Of a DNA stretch of 9,894 bases, positions 1 to 6,462 are shown piece by piece. The position numbers and the translations under genes were made by a program. The stretch is from Desulfobacteraceae bacterium (lineage in GTDB: Bacteria > Desulfobacterota > Desulfobacteria > Desulfobacterales > Desulfatirhabdiaceae), in the NCBI GenBank assembly GCA_027325475.1, contig DAIEFO010000059.1, positions 1 to 9,894 of the forward strand, written 5' to 3'. Each line of letters starts with the position of its first letter. Position 1 is the stretch's first letter. The notes below the pieces were generated by a model, which did no database searches, had not been told where the DNA came from, and was given only the letters and a program-made list of their open reading frames with translations.

Positions 1-965
1 TTCATGAGACCTGCTGTTTTGGTGACAATGCCATGTCTGTCTGCATCCGGGTCATTGGCAAAAGCAATGTCAAACTGATTTCCGAGACCGACCAGCCGCG
101 ACATGGCGTAAGGGCTGGAGCAGTCCATACGAATTTTGCCATCGTGGTCAACGCTCATGAATGAAAATGTCGGGTCCAGCACCGGGTTTACAATGGCGAT
201 GTCCAGATGATACACCGTGTTAATTGCTTCCCAGAAGGGCAGGGCAGAGCCGCCCAATGGATCTGCGGCAAGCCGGAGGCCGGCGTTCCGAATCTTTTCG
301 ATGTCGATAACCATTTGCAGGTCATTGATATAGGGCGTCGCCATGTCTGTTTTATGGGTGGTATCCGCGCGCATGGCCTCCGCCAGCGGTATCCGCCGGA
401 CGTCAGCATTGCCGTTTTTCAGCAGCGTGTTGGCGCGGTTTTGTATCCATGCGGTAACATCGGTGTCTGCGGGGCCGCCGTCAGGTGGATTGTATTTAAA
501 GCCGCCGTCTTCGGGCGGATTGTGTGACGGCGTAATGACGATGCCATCCGCCAGATGCGCCTTTCGGTTGCGGTTATAAACGAGAATGGACCTGGAAATA
601 ACCGGAGTCGGCGTGACGCCGTCATCTTTTTGAATCAGGGTTTCCACATGATTGGCTGCCAGAACTTCAAGCGCTGTCTGCTGTGCCGGCCCGGAAACAG
701 CGTGGGTGTCTCTGCCCATGAACAGCGGGCCGTCGATATTCTGGCATTGCCGGTAATCGCAAATGGCCTGGGTGATGGCCAGAATGTGGGCTTCAGTAAA
801 CGTTCCGTGAAGAGGGGTGCCGCGATGTCCGCTGGTGCCGAAACTCACCCGCTGCTCTGGATCATCCGGATTCGGTTTGCGTGTGAAATACTCCTGTTGT
901 ATCCGTCCCGGGTCAATGAGCATTTCCGGGGGGGCCGGTTTGCCTGCGAGGGGAGAAATCGCCAT
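1..965 (-). CDS. pgm: Alpha-D-glucose phosphate-specific phosphoglucomutase, N-terminal 321 residues (cut by the window edge)
   Basis: Interconverts glucose-1-phosphate and glucose-6-phosphate in the cytoplasm, linking glycolysis to glycogen and sugar-nucleotide synthesis. The reading frame is open from the ATG at 965 to the left edge without a stop. The N-terminus (MAISPLAGKPA) and the motif FGTSGHRG at residues 42-49 closely resemble the E. coli Pgm family as I know it. The phosphoserine loop ITPSHNPPEDGG (144-155) carries the catalytic Ser147. The metal-binding loop NDPDADRH (304-311) carries Asp305, Asp307 and Asp309. Family members are about 546 residues, so roughly 225 C-terminal residues lie outside the window. 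An AGGA motif sits about 9 nt before the ATG. The gene follows the phosphorylase by 58 bp on the same strand, with no promoter or terminator seen between them, so co-transcription is likely. The intact motifs suggest an active enzyme. Confidence 0.96.
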   Translation of the reverse strand, partial: MAISPLAGKPAPPEMLIDPGRIQQEYFTRKPNPDDPEQRVSFGTSGHRGTPLHGTFTEAHILAITQAICDYRQCQNIDGPLFMGRDTHAVSGPAQQTALEVLAANHVETLIQKDDGVTPTPVISRSILVYNRNRKAHLADGIVITPSHNPPEDGGFKYNPPDGGPADTDVTAWIQNRANTLLKNGNADVRRIPLAEAMRADTTHKTDMATPYINDLQMVIDIEKIRNAGLRLAADPLGGSALPFWEAINTVYHLDIAIVNPVLDPTFSFMSVDHDGKIRMDCSSPYAMSRLVGLGNQFDIAFANDPDADRHGIVTKTAGLM

Positions 966-1023
966 GGATTGTTTTCCTGTATCCGTCGGTAGTGGCCTGC
1001 GTCAAAAAAGACGACGGCCGAAG

Positions 1024-1866
1024 TTATATAACAGTGTCGGGAGTGTCTATACGTCTGATGAGCTGTTCGATCAAAATTTTAAGAGCCGGTGCGGCGTTGT
1101 GCGCTGCTGCAATGATATTTTCGAGTGTTGCTGGAACCGGGTGCAGCGGGTCGTTGATGTTGGTGATGGTGGACAGTCCGATCACTTTCATGCCTGCCTG
1201 TACCGCTGCGATGACTTCCATGAGGGTTGAAAATCCAACGGCCGAAGCGCCGATCATTTGCAGAAATCGGGTTTCAGCGGGTGTTTCCAGGGAAGGCCCC
1301 ATCAGACCTGCGTACACCCCGGTCTGAACAGGTAATGTATATGACCTGCCGATATCAAGCCCCAGAGCGATCAGGTCCGGCGCATAGGCGCGGGTCATAT
1401 CCGGAAAACGGTTGCCCAGAGCAGGATCGTGCGGCCCCGGAAGCGGGTTGCAGCCGGTCAGGTTGATATGATCGGATATGAGCATGATGTCCCCGACGGA
1501 AAAGTCAGGATTCAATCCGCCTGCCGCATTGGACACGATAAAGTGCTTGACGCCGATCTGCTGAGACACCCGAACCGGAAAAGCAACTTCCTGCGGAGCA
1601 TAGCCTTCGTAGAGATGAAACCGGCCCTGAAACACCGCAACGGTCTTGCCGTGGAGTCTGCCGATGAGCATCTGCCCGGGATGACTCTCAACCGTCGATA
1701 TCGGGAAATGGGGAATATCCTGATAGGCCAGTTGAGCGCTGACAGCCATTCCGTCCACACATTCACTCAGCCCTGTTCCCGTCAGGACGGCAATTCGGGG
1801 AAGATCGCGGATATGGTTCCGGATATAGCGGGTTGCGGCTTCGGCTTTTTCTCGAATGGAGATCAC
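1024..1866 (-). CDS. Purine nucleoside phosphorylase, trimeric PNP-I family
   Basis: Predicted to cleave purine nucleosides with phosphate, giving free base and (deoxy)ribose-1-phosphate, in cytosolic purine salvage. The 280-residue product has the family length. Family motifs are LTGTGLS (28-34), ESHPGQMLIG (60-69), GRFHLYEGY (81-89) with Arg82, His84 and Tyr86, SNAAGGLNP (112-120), GPSLETPAETR (190-200) with Glu194, and ITN (234-236) with Asn236. That Asn normally selects 6-oxopurines; MTA phosphorylases have Asp there. Two residues differ from typical PNPs: Thr31 replaces the phosphate-loop Ser, and Phe212 replaces the usual Met in the GMST motif. The start is GTG, preceded by AAAGGGA about 7 nt upstream; no better ATG is available. 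It is the first gene of a likely operon with pgm. A methylthioadenosine or methylthioinosine phosphorylase role cannot be excluded. Confidence 0.93.
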   Translation of the reverse strand: MISIREKAEAATRYIRNHIRDLPRIAVLTGTGLSECVDGMAVSAQLAYQDIPHFPISTVESHPGQMLIGRLHGKTVAVFQGRFHLYEGYAPQEVAFPVRVSQQIGVKHFIVSNAAGGLNPDFSVGDIMLISDHINLTGCNPLPGPHDPALGNRFPDMTRAYAPDLIALGLDIGRSYTLPVQTGVYAGLMGPSLETPAETRFLQMIGASAVGFSTLMEVIAAVQAGMKVIGLSTITNINDPLHPVPATLENIIAAAHNAAPALKILIEQLIRRIDTPDTVI

Positions 1867-1896
1867 AGAAAATTCCCTTTAATGGATTGATGTGAT

Positions 1897-1926
1897 TTTA
1901 TACTTCAGGAAACGGGGTTCCGTCAA
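1897..1926 (-). promoter_or_regulatory. Putative sigma70 promoter of the phosphorylase-pgm operon
   Basis: On the minus strand TTGACG (1926-1921) is followed after 18 bp by TATAAA (1902-1897). An alternative -10 one base upstream gives a 17-bp spacer. Transcription would start near 1890, leaving a leader of about 24 nt that contains the AAAGGGA ribosome site. Both hexamers are close to consensus. The assignment rests on sequence only. Confidence 0.6.
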
Positions 1927-2113
1927 GAAAGATGAATCCTGCGATATTTTTTTCTGAAACGCGGTGCCAATCAAACAATATCCATGCAATCCGGATACTT
2001 TTCCACAGTATTGATAACGTTATGTGAAGGTGATGCGAACGGGATTTACTCTCTGTTGCATCCCAAGTTTGTGTGTGCTAACGTGAACTTCGGTCACAGA
2101 ACCGCTGCTGTTT
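1927..2113. other. Non-coding stretch between divergent operons
   Basis: The whole gap from 1867 to 2206 is about 340 bp and holds no credible gene in either direction. Besides the two promoter candidates it contains a perfect 10-bp palindrome, ATAACGTTAT, at 2014-2023, which could be a regulator site. I recognise no riboswitch or small RNA here. Confidence 0.4.
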
Positions 2114-2141
2114 TTGACTCAAAAGACGGTTCTTTTATAGG
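2098..2141 (+). promoter_or_regulatory. Putative promoter with flanking inverted repeat, upstream of the methyltransferase
   Basis: TTGACT (2114-2119) and TATAGG (2136-2141) are separated by 16 bp, a plausible sigma70 promoter about 65 bp before the start codon. The -35 box lies inside a perfect 7-bp inverted repeat, AGAACCG at 2098-2104 and CGGTTCT at 2127-2133, placed where a repressor could bind. The same repeat followed by TTTT could instead be read as a weak large-loop terminator. Confidence 0.4.
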
Positions 2142-2206
2142 CTGGTTTTTCTAATTCTCTTCAGGATGACTGGAGCTTGGTTTCGGAGTTAACAAGGAGT
2201 ATCAAA

Positions 2207-2842
2207 ATGAACAGTGTTACGCGTGATTTTAACAAGGTGGCCCGTACATGGGATGAGGAACCCCGACGCGTGAAGTTGGCGGAACAGGTGTCTGCCGCCA
2301 TACTGGAAGCCATCCCATTAGAGGCCCACATGGATGTCCTGGATTTTGGGTGTGGCACCGGACTGCTGACCCTTGCGCTCCAGCCGTTTGTCCATACCAT
2401 CACCGGGGTGGACAGTTCACAGGGAATGCTGGATGTTTTGAACAATAAAATCAGTGCGCAGTGTCTTTCTCATATTCAGACCCGGCTTGTTGATCTGAAT
2501 GCCGGCGATGTACTGACAGGGCAATATCATCTGGTGGTCAGCAGCATGACATTTCACCATGTTCTGGATACTGGCAGCCTGCTGAAGCGTCTTTATGATG
2601 TCATCATCCCAGGAGGGCGTATCGGTATTGCCGACCTGGATCTGGACGGCGGTAAATTTCATAGCGACAACACCGGGGTGTTTCATCCCGGCTTTGACCG
2701 GGAGCAGCTCCGTGATATTTTTACACAGGCAGGGTTTGAAAAAGTTCATGATCGAACGGCTGCAACCATGCAAAAACCTGTGGCCAGCGGCGAAGAAAAA
2801 TCCTTTTCCGTGTTTTTGATGACGGGCCGTAAGCCGCTGTGA
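2207..2842 (+). CDS. Class I SAM-dependent methyltransferase, substrate unknown
   Basis: Predicted soluble 211-residue methyltransferase using S-adenosylmethionine. Motif I, VLDFGCGTGLL, is at residues 44-54. The acidic residue that usually contacts the SAM ribose is Asp69 in GVDSSQGML (67-75). VVSSMTFHHVLD (110-121) matches the motif IV region of the UbiE/Methyltransf_11-25 type, and PGGRIGIADLD (135-145) is the following strand and turn. The C-terminal FDREQLRDIFTQAGFEKV (163-180) is a common tail of this fold. The frame is also open from a TTG at 2177, but the ATG at 2207 is preferred because AAGGAG lies at 2194-2199 with 7 nt spacing. It stands alone, divergent from the phosphorylase and convergent with the Hsp70 gene (46 bp between stops). 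The substrate cannot be inferred from the context. Confidence 0.88.
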   Translation: MNSVTRDFNKVARTWDEEPRRVKLAEQVSAAILEAIPLEAHMDVLDFGCGTGLLTLALQPFVHTITGVDSSQGMLDVLNNKISAQCLSHIQTRLVDLNAGDVLTGQYHLVVSSMTFHHVLDTGSLLKRLYDVIIPGGRIGIADLDLDGGKFHSDNTGVFHPGFDREQLRDIFTQAGFEKVHDRTAATMQKPVASGEEKSFSVFLMTGRKPL

Positions 2843-2888
2843 CCTCGATCGGTCAGGTTGATCACTGTCTGCGACGGCAGCCGCTGCG

Positions 2889-4706
2889 CTATGCCGGATG
2901 GTGCTCCCGGACATTGAATTCCAGCCGCCATTGCCTGCTGTCATTGACAGAAATGCACCAGATTTCAAGCGTCCCGATTTCCGTTGCGCGGGATTCCAGG
3001 GTGACGGGAATCATGACTCCGGTGTCTCCGGTGAGCGTCGTTTCCAGAGTGGTGATCAGCTCAATTTCGTCTTCCCAGGTTTCTATCACTTCACCGGCAG
3101 TATCTTCAGGGCGCAGCGACGATCCCAGAAAATCGAACTGCGCCTGTTCACCCACCATGAGTACAAATTCACGGTTTTTAATTGCCTGAGCGGTGCCTTC
3201 TTCCATGCCAAAAGGCGCTACACACAAGGCTTTCACCGGTGCAGGCATACCTGGTACCGCGGGCATGGAGGCGGCGACGCCGATATAGTAAGATTTGTTC
3301 AGACCGCCCCGGATACGAATGCCCGCCCCGCGGCGCGCCAGCCCATAATAAACCGCACCCAAGGCGACAGACCGATCGAAATCCTGCGTGGGAATTTCGC
3401 GGATAGCGTGGTTGGGAGATGTCTGTGTCCAGGCTGTCAGTGTGTCAAGAACCCGATTTCGCAGCGCAGGGGCTTTCATAACGCCGCCGTTAAACAAGAC
3501 GGCAGTGGGAAGCCTGGGATTTCCGGAGCTGTCGGTCTGGCGATTCAGAAAGCTGGCCAGATGCCGGGTGATGGCCGGGTCGGACTCATACGCGAGACCC
3601 ACTTCCCGGATGCCGATCTTCCGCTGCTTTTCAGGCATTGCATCTATACTGCACGCCGGTAAAAAGCCTTCCAGCAGCACATTATAAACCATTTCCGCTG
3701 TCAGTTGGGTTTTGAGGGTTCCGCCGATCAGACTTTTTCCCCGACCCAGAATGGTGACAGGATAGTCTTCAGATGCCGCGGCAGATAAAATTTTTTCTTT
3801 ACCTTTTCGGCAGACATGGCACAAACCCCGCATCTGCCAGGAATCAAGGCGCACATTTTTGGCAGCCATTTGTCCGGCTACGGCGTAAGCCAGCGATAAA
3901 TCCATGTTGTCGCCGCCAACCAGCAGATGATTACCAACCGCAATACGTTCCAGCACCAGATCGCCGTTATTTTCAGAGACCTCGATCAGGCTGAAATCCG
4001 TTGTGCCGCCTCCGATATCGCAGACCAGGATTAAATCTCCCCGGGAAACCTTGTGGCGCCATCCATCCTTGTCTGCTTCGATCCACGCATAAAAGGCAGC
4101 CTGGGGTTCTTCCAGAAGAGTGACATGGGTCAAGCCCGCCATCTGAGCTGCTTTTACGGTTAACTCCCTTGCAACCGCGTCAAACGAGGCGGGGACGGTT
4201 AAAAGAATTTCCTGATGCTCCAGACGCAGTGAATCATCAATGCCTGAAGCTGTCGCGGCGATTTCATGGTTCCAGGCATCCCGGATATGGCGCAGTACAG
4301 CGGCTGAGGCGGCAACCGGAGAGAGCTTGAGCGATTCATCTGATGTGTCGGGGCCATCCCAGGGCAAAATGGGCTTATTGCGATCCACCATGTCGTTACA
4401 CAGCCAGGATTTCGCCGAACTGATCAGGCGATGGGGGATTTCAGCACCCCGGTTGCGTGCAAATTCTCCAACAGCCATGTGGGTACTGGCGTCCCACGGC
4501 AACTGAAGCGCCTGAGGCGAAATGTCATTTTCACCGGGAATCAGCACGGCGCTGGGAAGAATATCCCGTTTTTCAACGGCTCCAGGGCCGGTGAGCTGAG
4601 GAATGGACAATACCTGAATATCTCCATTTCCGTCAATGGCGGTATAGGCGGCGACGCTGTTGGTGGTTCCTAAATCAATTCCGATAATGAATCCGGGAGA
4701 AGCCAT
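2889..4706 (-). CDS. Hsp70-family (DnaK-like) protein partnered with DUF2760
   Basis: A 605-residue Hsp70 paralogue, probably an ATP-driven chaperone acting on unknown clients. The actin-like ATPase domain shows the phosphate-1 motif GIDLGTTNS (9-17), the VPASF segment (171-175), LEEPQAA (198-204) and the phosphate-2 motif CDIGGGTTDFSL (229-240). An adenosine motif, FNGGVMKAPALRNRV, follows further on. The C-terminal part is short and beta-rich and ends at REHHPA. The helical lid and EEVD tail of true DnaK are not recognisable, so it is a divergent member rather than housekeeping dnaK; no dnaJ or grpE is nearby. The frame is open upstream to 4802, but those extra residues are translated from a dispersed repeat, so the ATG at 4706 (MASPGFIIGIDLG) is chosen. 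A purine-rich AGGAAAGGG lies rather far upstream (12 nt). It follows the DUF2760 gene and is presumably co-transcribed with it. Confidence 0.93.
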   Translation of the reverse strand: MASPGFIIGIDLGTTNSVAAYTAIDGNGDIQVLSIPQLTGPGAVEKRDILPSAVLIPGENDISPQALQLPWDASTHMAVGEFARNRGAEIPHRLISSAKSWLCNDMVDRNKPILPWDGPDTSDESLKLSPVAASAAVLRHIRDAWNHEIAATASGIDDSLRLEHQEILLTVPASFDAVARELTVKAAQMAGLTHVTLLEEPQAAFYAWIEADKDGWRHKVSRGDLILVCDIGGGTTDFSLIEVSENNGDLVLERIAVGNHLLVGGDNMDLSLAYAVAGQMAAKNVRLDSWQMRGLCHVCRKGKEKILSAAASEDYPVTILGRGKSLIGGTLKTQLTAEMVYNVLLEGFLPACSIDAMPEKQRKIGIREVGLAYESDPAITRHLASFLNRQTDSSGNPRLPTAVLFNGGVMKAPALRNRVLDTLTAWTQTSPNHAIREIPTQDFDRSVALGAVYYGLARRGAGIRIRGGLNKSYYIGVAASMPAVPGMPAPVKALCVAPFGMEEGTAQAIKNREFVLMVGEQAQFDFLGSSLRPEDTAGEVIETWEDEIELITTLETTLTGDTGVMIPVTLESRATEIGTLEIWCISVNDSRQWRLEFNVREHHPA

Positions 4707-4748
4707 GATGACGAGATTCCCTTTCCTGTCCCTGAATTTGATGCCTTC

Positions 4749-4905
4749 TAAAAAGTCGCTTTTCAGACGGCTTTGTAAAAAGTTCGCAGGCAAGGCGCGC
4801 AAATCCGCAAGGCGTGAGGCGTACTTTTAGGTACGCCGCAACGACGAAGGATGCAGCGATAGCGCAGCATGCGGACTTTTTGCGAAGTCGTCAAATTTCG
4901 ACTTC
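4749..4905. repeat. Palindromic dispersed repeat (MITE/REP-like) in the DUF2760-Hsp70 gap
   Basis: The core at 4766-4892 is 127 bp and is bounded by imperfect 22-bp terminal inverted repeats (4766-4787 and 4871-4892, 18 of 22 positions matching), each carrying an AAAAAGT core. Inside is a perfect hairpin, GGCGTAC, loop TTTTAG, GTACGCC (around 4818-4837). At the right end a second perfect stem, GAAGTCG (4884-4890) with CGACTTC (4899-4905), has the DUF2760 stop codon in its loop. Positions 4749-4795 match 9848-9894 at 43 of 47 bases, so it belongs to a multicopy family. It encodes no transposase. In the transcript it would form a structured intercistronic RNA. Confidence 0.85.
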
Positions 4906-5625
4906 CGCAGGTGCAATCAGAGACGCATCCAGACTTGCCGAGAGTGTTGGAATTTCGAGTCTTGTCGTTTTCCAGCCCTTATGCCGTACCGTGCCTGTGA
5001 ACGGAGGCTCTCCGACGACATTGCCCACCAGCTTGATGGCGCTTGTGTCAAATCCTTTCTGAAGCGTGATGGCGGCGCCTTCATCCTGTTCCAGCACCGG
5101 TTTGAGCGTGAGATACGCATGAACCGAGTTGCGGCAGGATTCGTGAATGCTGCGAACAGCCGCACCTATTTGGGCGTCATCATATGCATCAAGGTTTTCT
5201 GAAAAAAAATCGAGAAGTCTGCCTTCTTTCTGGAGCGTACTTATCAGATGCAGAAACAACCGGGCATCCTGCTGTTCTCTGGCGGCAGTATCTTCACGGC
5301 TTTTGGGCGGATCAGAAGACAGCACGGACGGTTGCTGCGTCGAAGGGTGACGCACTCGAAGCCATAGCAGCAGGCTCCACAGAAAAAAAACCGCAGCCAG
5401 AAGGGGCGTGACGATTGTCTTGAACTCGGAGATAAAACCGGAAAGCCAAAGGATAACGGTCTTGAGAGATTCAGCATCTGAAGTTGTCATCGCCGCCGCT
5501 TTCAGGTGATTTGAAATCAGAACGAGACCCTGGTATCCTGCGGCAACGATCAGCACACACAAAAGCCCCATCAGCAGCAGGATAACGCTGAACGCCCGGC
5601 GGGAAGATATCGTTTTTGAACCCAT
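4891..5625 (-). CDS. DUF2760 domain membrane protein
   Basis: A 244-residue protein of unknown function. Two hydrophobic segments, about residues 11-32 and 69-90, are joined by a short polar loop, so both termini should face the same side; the Arg-rich ends suggest the cytoplasm. A Pro/Ser-rich linker (93-115) leads to the DUF2760 domain (about 120-244). Its recognisable segments are LLDFFSENLDAYDDAQIGAAVR (137-158, in two blocks), GNVVGEPPFTG (201-211), RHKGWKTTRLEIP (214-226) and the terminal APAEVEI. From memory, this C-terminal end matches family members, so the protein is probably not truncated by the overlapping repeat. The ATG at 5625 has only a weak GGCAGG site. DUF2760 genes are, to my knowledge, commonly found next to Hsp70 paralogues, as here. 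The pairing suggests a membrane anchor or partner for the chaperone. Confidence 0.88.
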   Translation of the reverse strand: MGSKTISSRRAFSVILLLMGLLCVLIVAAGYQGLVLISNHLKAAAMTTSDAESLKTVILWLSGFISEFKTIVTPLLAAVFFLWSLLLWLRVRHPSTQQPSVLSSDPPKSREDTAAREQQDARLFLHLISTLQKEGRLLDFFSENLDAYDDAQIGAAVRSIHESCRNSVHAYLTLKPVLEQDEGAAITLQKGFDTSAIKLVGNVVGEPPFTGTVRHKGWKTTRLEIPTLSASLDASLIAPAEVEI

Positions 5626-5653
5626 AATATGTACCTGCCTTTTTCAGTTTTTT

Positions 5654-5723
5654 CCGGATATGATAATTTCTTGTTATCCGGGAAATCTTATGATAACAGT
5701 CATGCCATGATTGTTTTATCCGG
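5654..5723. promoter_or_regulatory. Three TATCCGG motifs in a divergent intergenic region
   Basis: CCGGATA (5654-5660) and TATCCGG (5675-5681) form a perfect 7-bp inverted repeat with a 14-bp spacer. TATCCGG recurs at 5717-5723, preceded both times by a TTGTT-like stretch. The region lies between the divergent DUF2760 and Cys-rich ORFs, so the repeats could be a shared operator. I found no convincing sigma70 promoter, sigma32 promoter or CIRCE element, although an Hsp70 gene lies downstream on the minus strand. Confidence 0.35.
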
Positions 5724-5776
5724 TAAGTGTGTAACGCAGATACCAGATTTTTACAAAATTATCAGCGGTAAATTCC

Positions 5777-5968
5777 GTGGACTATACACCAACTAAAAAA
5801 AATTATAAATACCGTTTCGATTTCGAGATCGGATATCTCGTGAGAAGTCCCTGCCGGGATTGCGATATCCGGGATCGTTTCCCGGACTGTATGAAAAACT
5901 GCAATATTCTGAGTCGCATACACGAGGTTCTGTCCTTTGGAATCTCCTGTTCTAAAAAAGTATCATGA
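5777..5968 (+). CDS. Small Cys-rich protein, function unknown
   Basis: A 63-residue ORF, probably cytoplasmic, with no signal peptide or membrane segment. Four cysteines are arranged C26-x2-C29-x8-C38-x3-C42, with a fifth at C58 in an ISCSK tail. The spacing suggests a zinc or iron-sulfur site, but no known domain is assigned. The N-terminal part, YKYRFDFEIGYLVRSPCRDC (10-29), is charged and aromatic. I have the impression of similar short proteins in Desulfobacterales genomes, but this is from memory and unchecked. The start is a GTG with no clear ribosome site; no ATG lies upstream in frame before a stop at 5732, so the start is uncertain. It lies 94 bp upstream of YggT on the same strand. 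The patterned cysteines argue that it is real rather than a chance ORF. Confidence 0.6.
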   Translation: MDYTPTKKNYKYRFDFEIGYLVRSPCRDCDIRDRFPDCMKNCNILSRIHEVLSFGISCSKKVS

Positions 5969-6002
5969 GCGGACAGATAATCGACTGTCCCGTGATATCC
6001 GC
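5969..6002 (+). other. Overlapping inverted repeats after the Cys-rich ORF
   Basis: GGACAG (5971-5976) pairs perfectly with CTGTCC (5985-5990). GCGGA (5969-5973) pairs with TCCGC (5998-6002). The two stems share bases and exclude each other, and they start directly after the stop codon. There is no T-tract, so this is not a standard terminator; its role is unknown. Confidence 0.3.
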
Positions 6003-6062
6003 ATGCAACTGTTCAATGTGTGGTACAACTTCCTGATTCTATAATGAAAGGTGTAAAATTCA

Positions 6063-6365
6063 ATGTTTATCATCGGTAATTTTCTGATGGCTGTGGCCAA
6101 AGTTCTTGACCTCGCTTTATCTCTTTATATGTGGATTGTTGTGGCGCGGGCTGTTCTCTCCTGGGTTAACCCGGATCCGTATAACGCAATTGTACGTTTT
6201 ATCAACGCGGTGACGGAACCCGTGCTGTACCAGATACGCTCCCGGCTTCCGGTTATTTTCGGCGGCATCGATTTTTCGCCCATGATCGTTTTCCTGGGAA
6301 TCATTTTTTTAAAAACATTTGCTGTCACTACATTAGTACGACTGGCTGCCAATCTGATGATGTGA
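6063..6365 (+). CDS. YggT family membrane protein
   Basis: A 100-residue inner-membrane protein. Two hydrophobic segments (about 5-27 and 72-97) flank a conserved hydrophilic stretch. Diagnostic YggT motifs are RAVLSWVNPDPYNAIVRFI (29-47), TEPVLYQIRSRLP (51-63) and GGIDFSPMIVFLGIIFL (67-83). Members in other bacteria are tied to cell-envelope, osmotic-stress or photosystem-biogenesis roles, but the molecular activity is not settled. Many bacteria carry it near proC, yggS and divIVA; here it is followed after 97 bp by the DivIVA-domain gene, which fits that layout. The ATG has an AAAGGTG site 9 nt upstream. A single-repeat YggT is shorter than the E. coli double-repeat form, but this size is usual outside gammaproteobacteria. 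Confidence 0.92.
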   Translation: MFIIGNFLMAVAKVLDLALSLYMWIVVARAVLSWVNPDPYNAIVRFINAVTEPVLYQIRSRLPVIFGGIDFSPMIVFLGIIFLKTFAVTTLVRLAANLMM

Positions 6366-6407
6366 TTCCAGTTCGCATTCAGGATGATACCTTCTGAACG
6401 CTTGCTG

Positions 6408-6432
6408 GAAAGTCATTTTTGACGACTTCGTA
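6408..6432 (+). repeat. Possible remnant of the dispersed palindromic repeat
   Basis: The 13-mer TTTGACGACTTCG (6418-6430), preceded by AAGTC, also occurs on the minus strand at the DUF2760 end of the 4749-4905 repeat. Its orientation relative to the upstream gene is the same. The rest of the element is missing. It lies 43 bp after the YggT stop and 33 bp before the DivIVA-domain start. The match is short, so this is tentative. Confidence 0.45.
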
Positions 6433-6462
6433 TTTAAATGCAAAAAGAGATAAGGTGATTTT

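Noticed and set aside
188..992. Several open frames overlapping the left edge on both strands (for example 207-527 plus, 555-992 plus)
   Set aside because: They overlap the continuous, motif-rich phosphoglucomutase frame and show no recognisable protein features.
994..1019. Imperfect hairpin between the phosphorylase and pgm (GGCC/GGCC and CGTC/GACG around A6)
   Set aside because: Short, with mismatches and no T-tract after it on the minus strand, so it is not a terminator; the genes probably remain co-transcribed.
2843..2888. Terminator between the convergent methyltransferase and Hsp70 genes
   Set aside because: Only 3-4 bp stems with bulges and no T-tract on either strand.
2417..2968. 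183-codon minus-strand frame across the methyltransferase
   Set aside because: It overlaps the methyltransferase with its intact SAM motifs and good ribosome site; its own translation shows no domain.
4707..4802. N-terminal extension of the Hsp70 frame to an upstream start at 4802
   Set aside because: The first of these codons are translated from the dispersed repeat, and the Hsp70 homology begins just after the ATG at 4706.
4808..4840. Internal hairpin of the repeat as a rho-independent terminator
   Set aside because: The T run is in the loop rather than after the stem, and the Hsp70 gene downstream needs read-through.
6040..6045. Perfect TATAAT before YggT
   Set aside because: No -35 hexamer at a proper distance, and transcription would start within the ribosome site of YggT.
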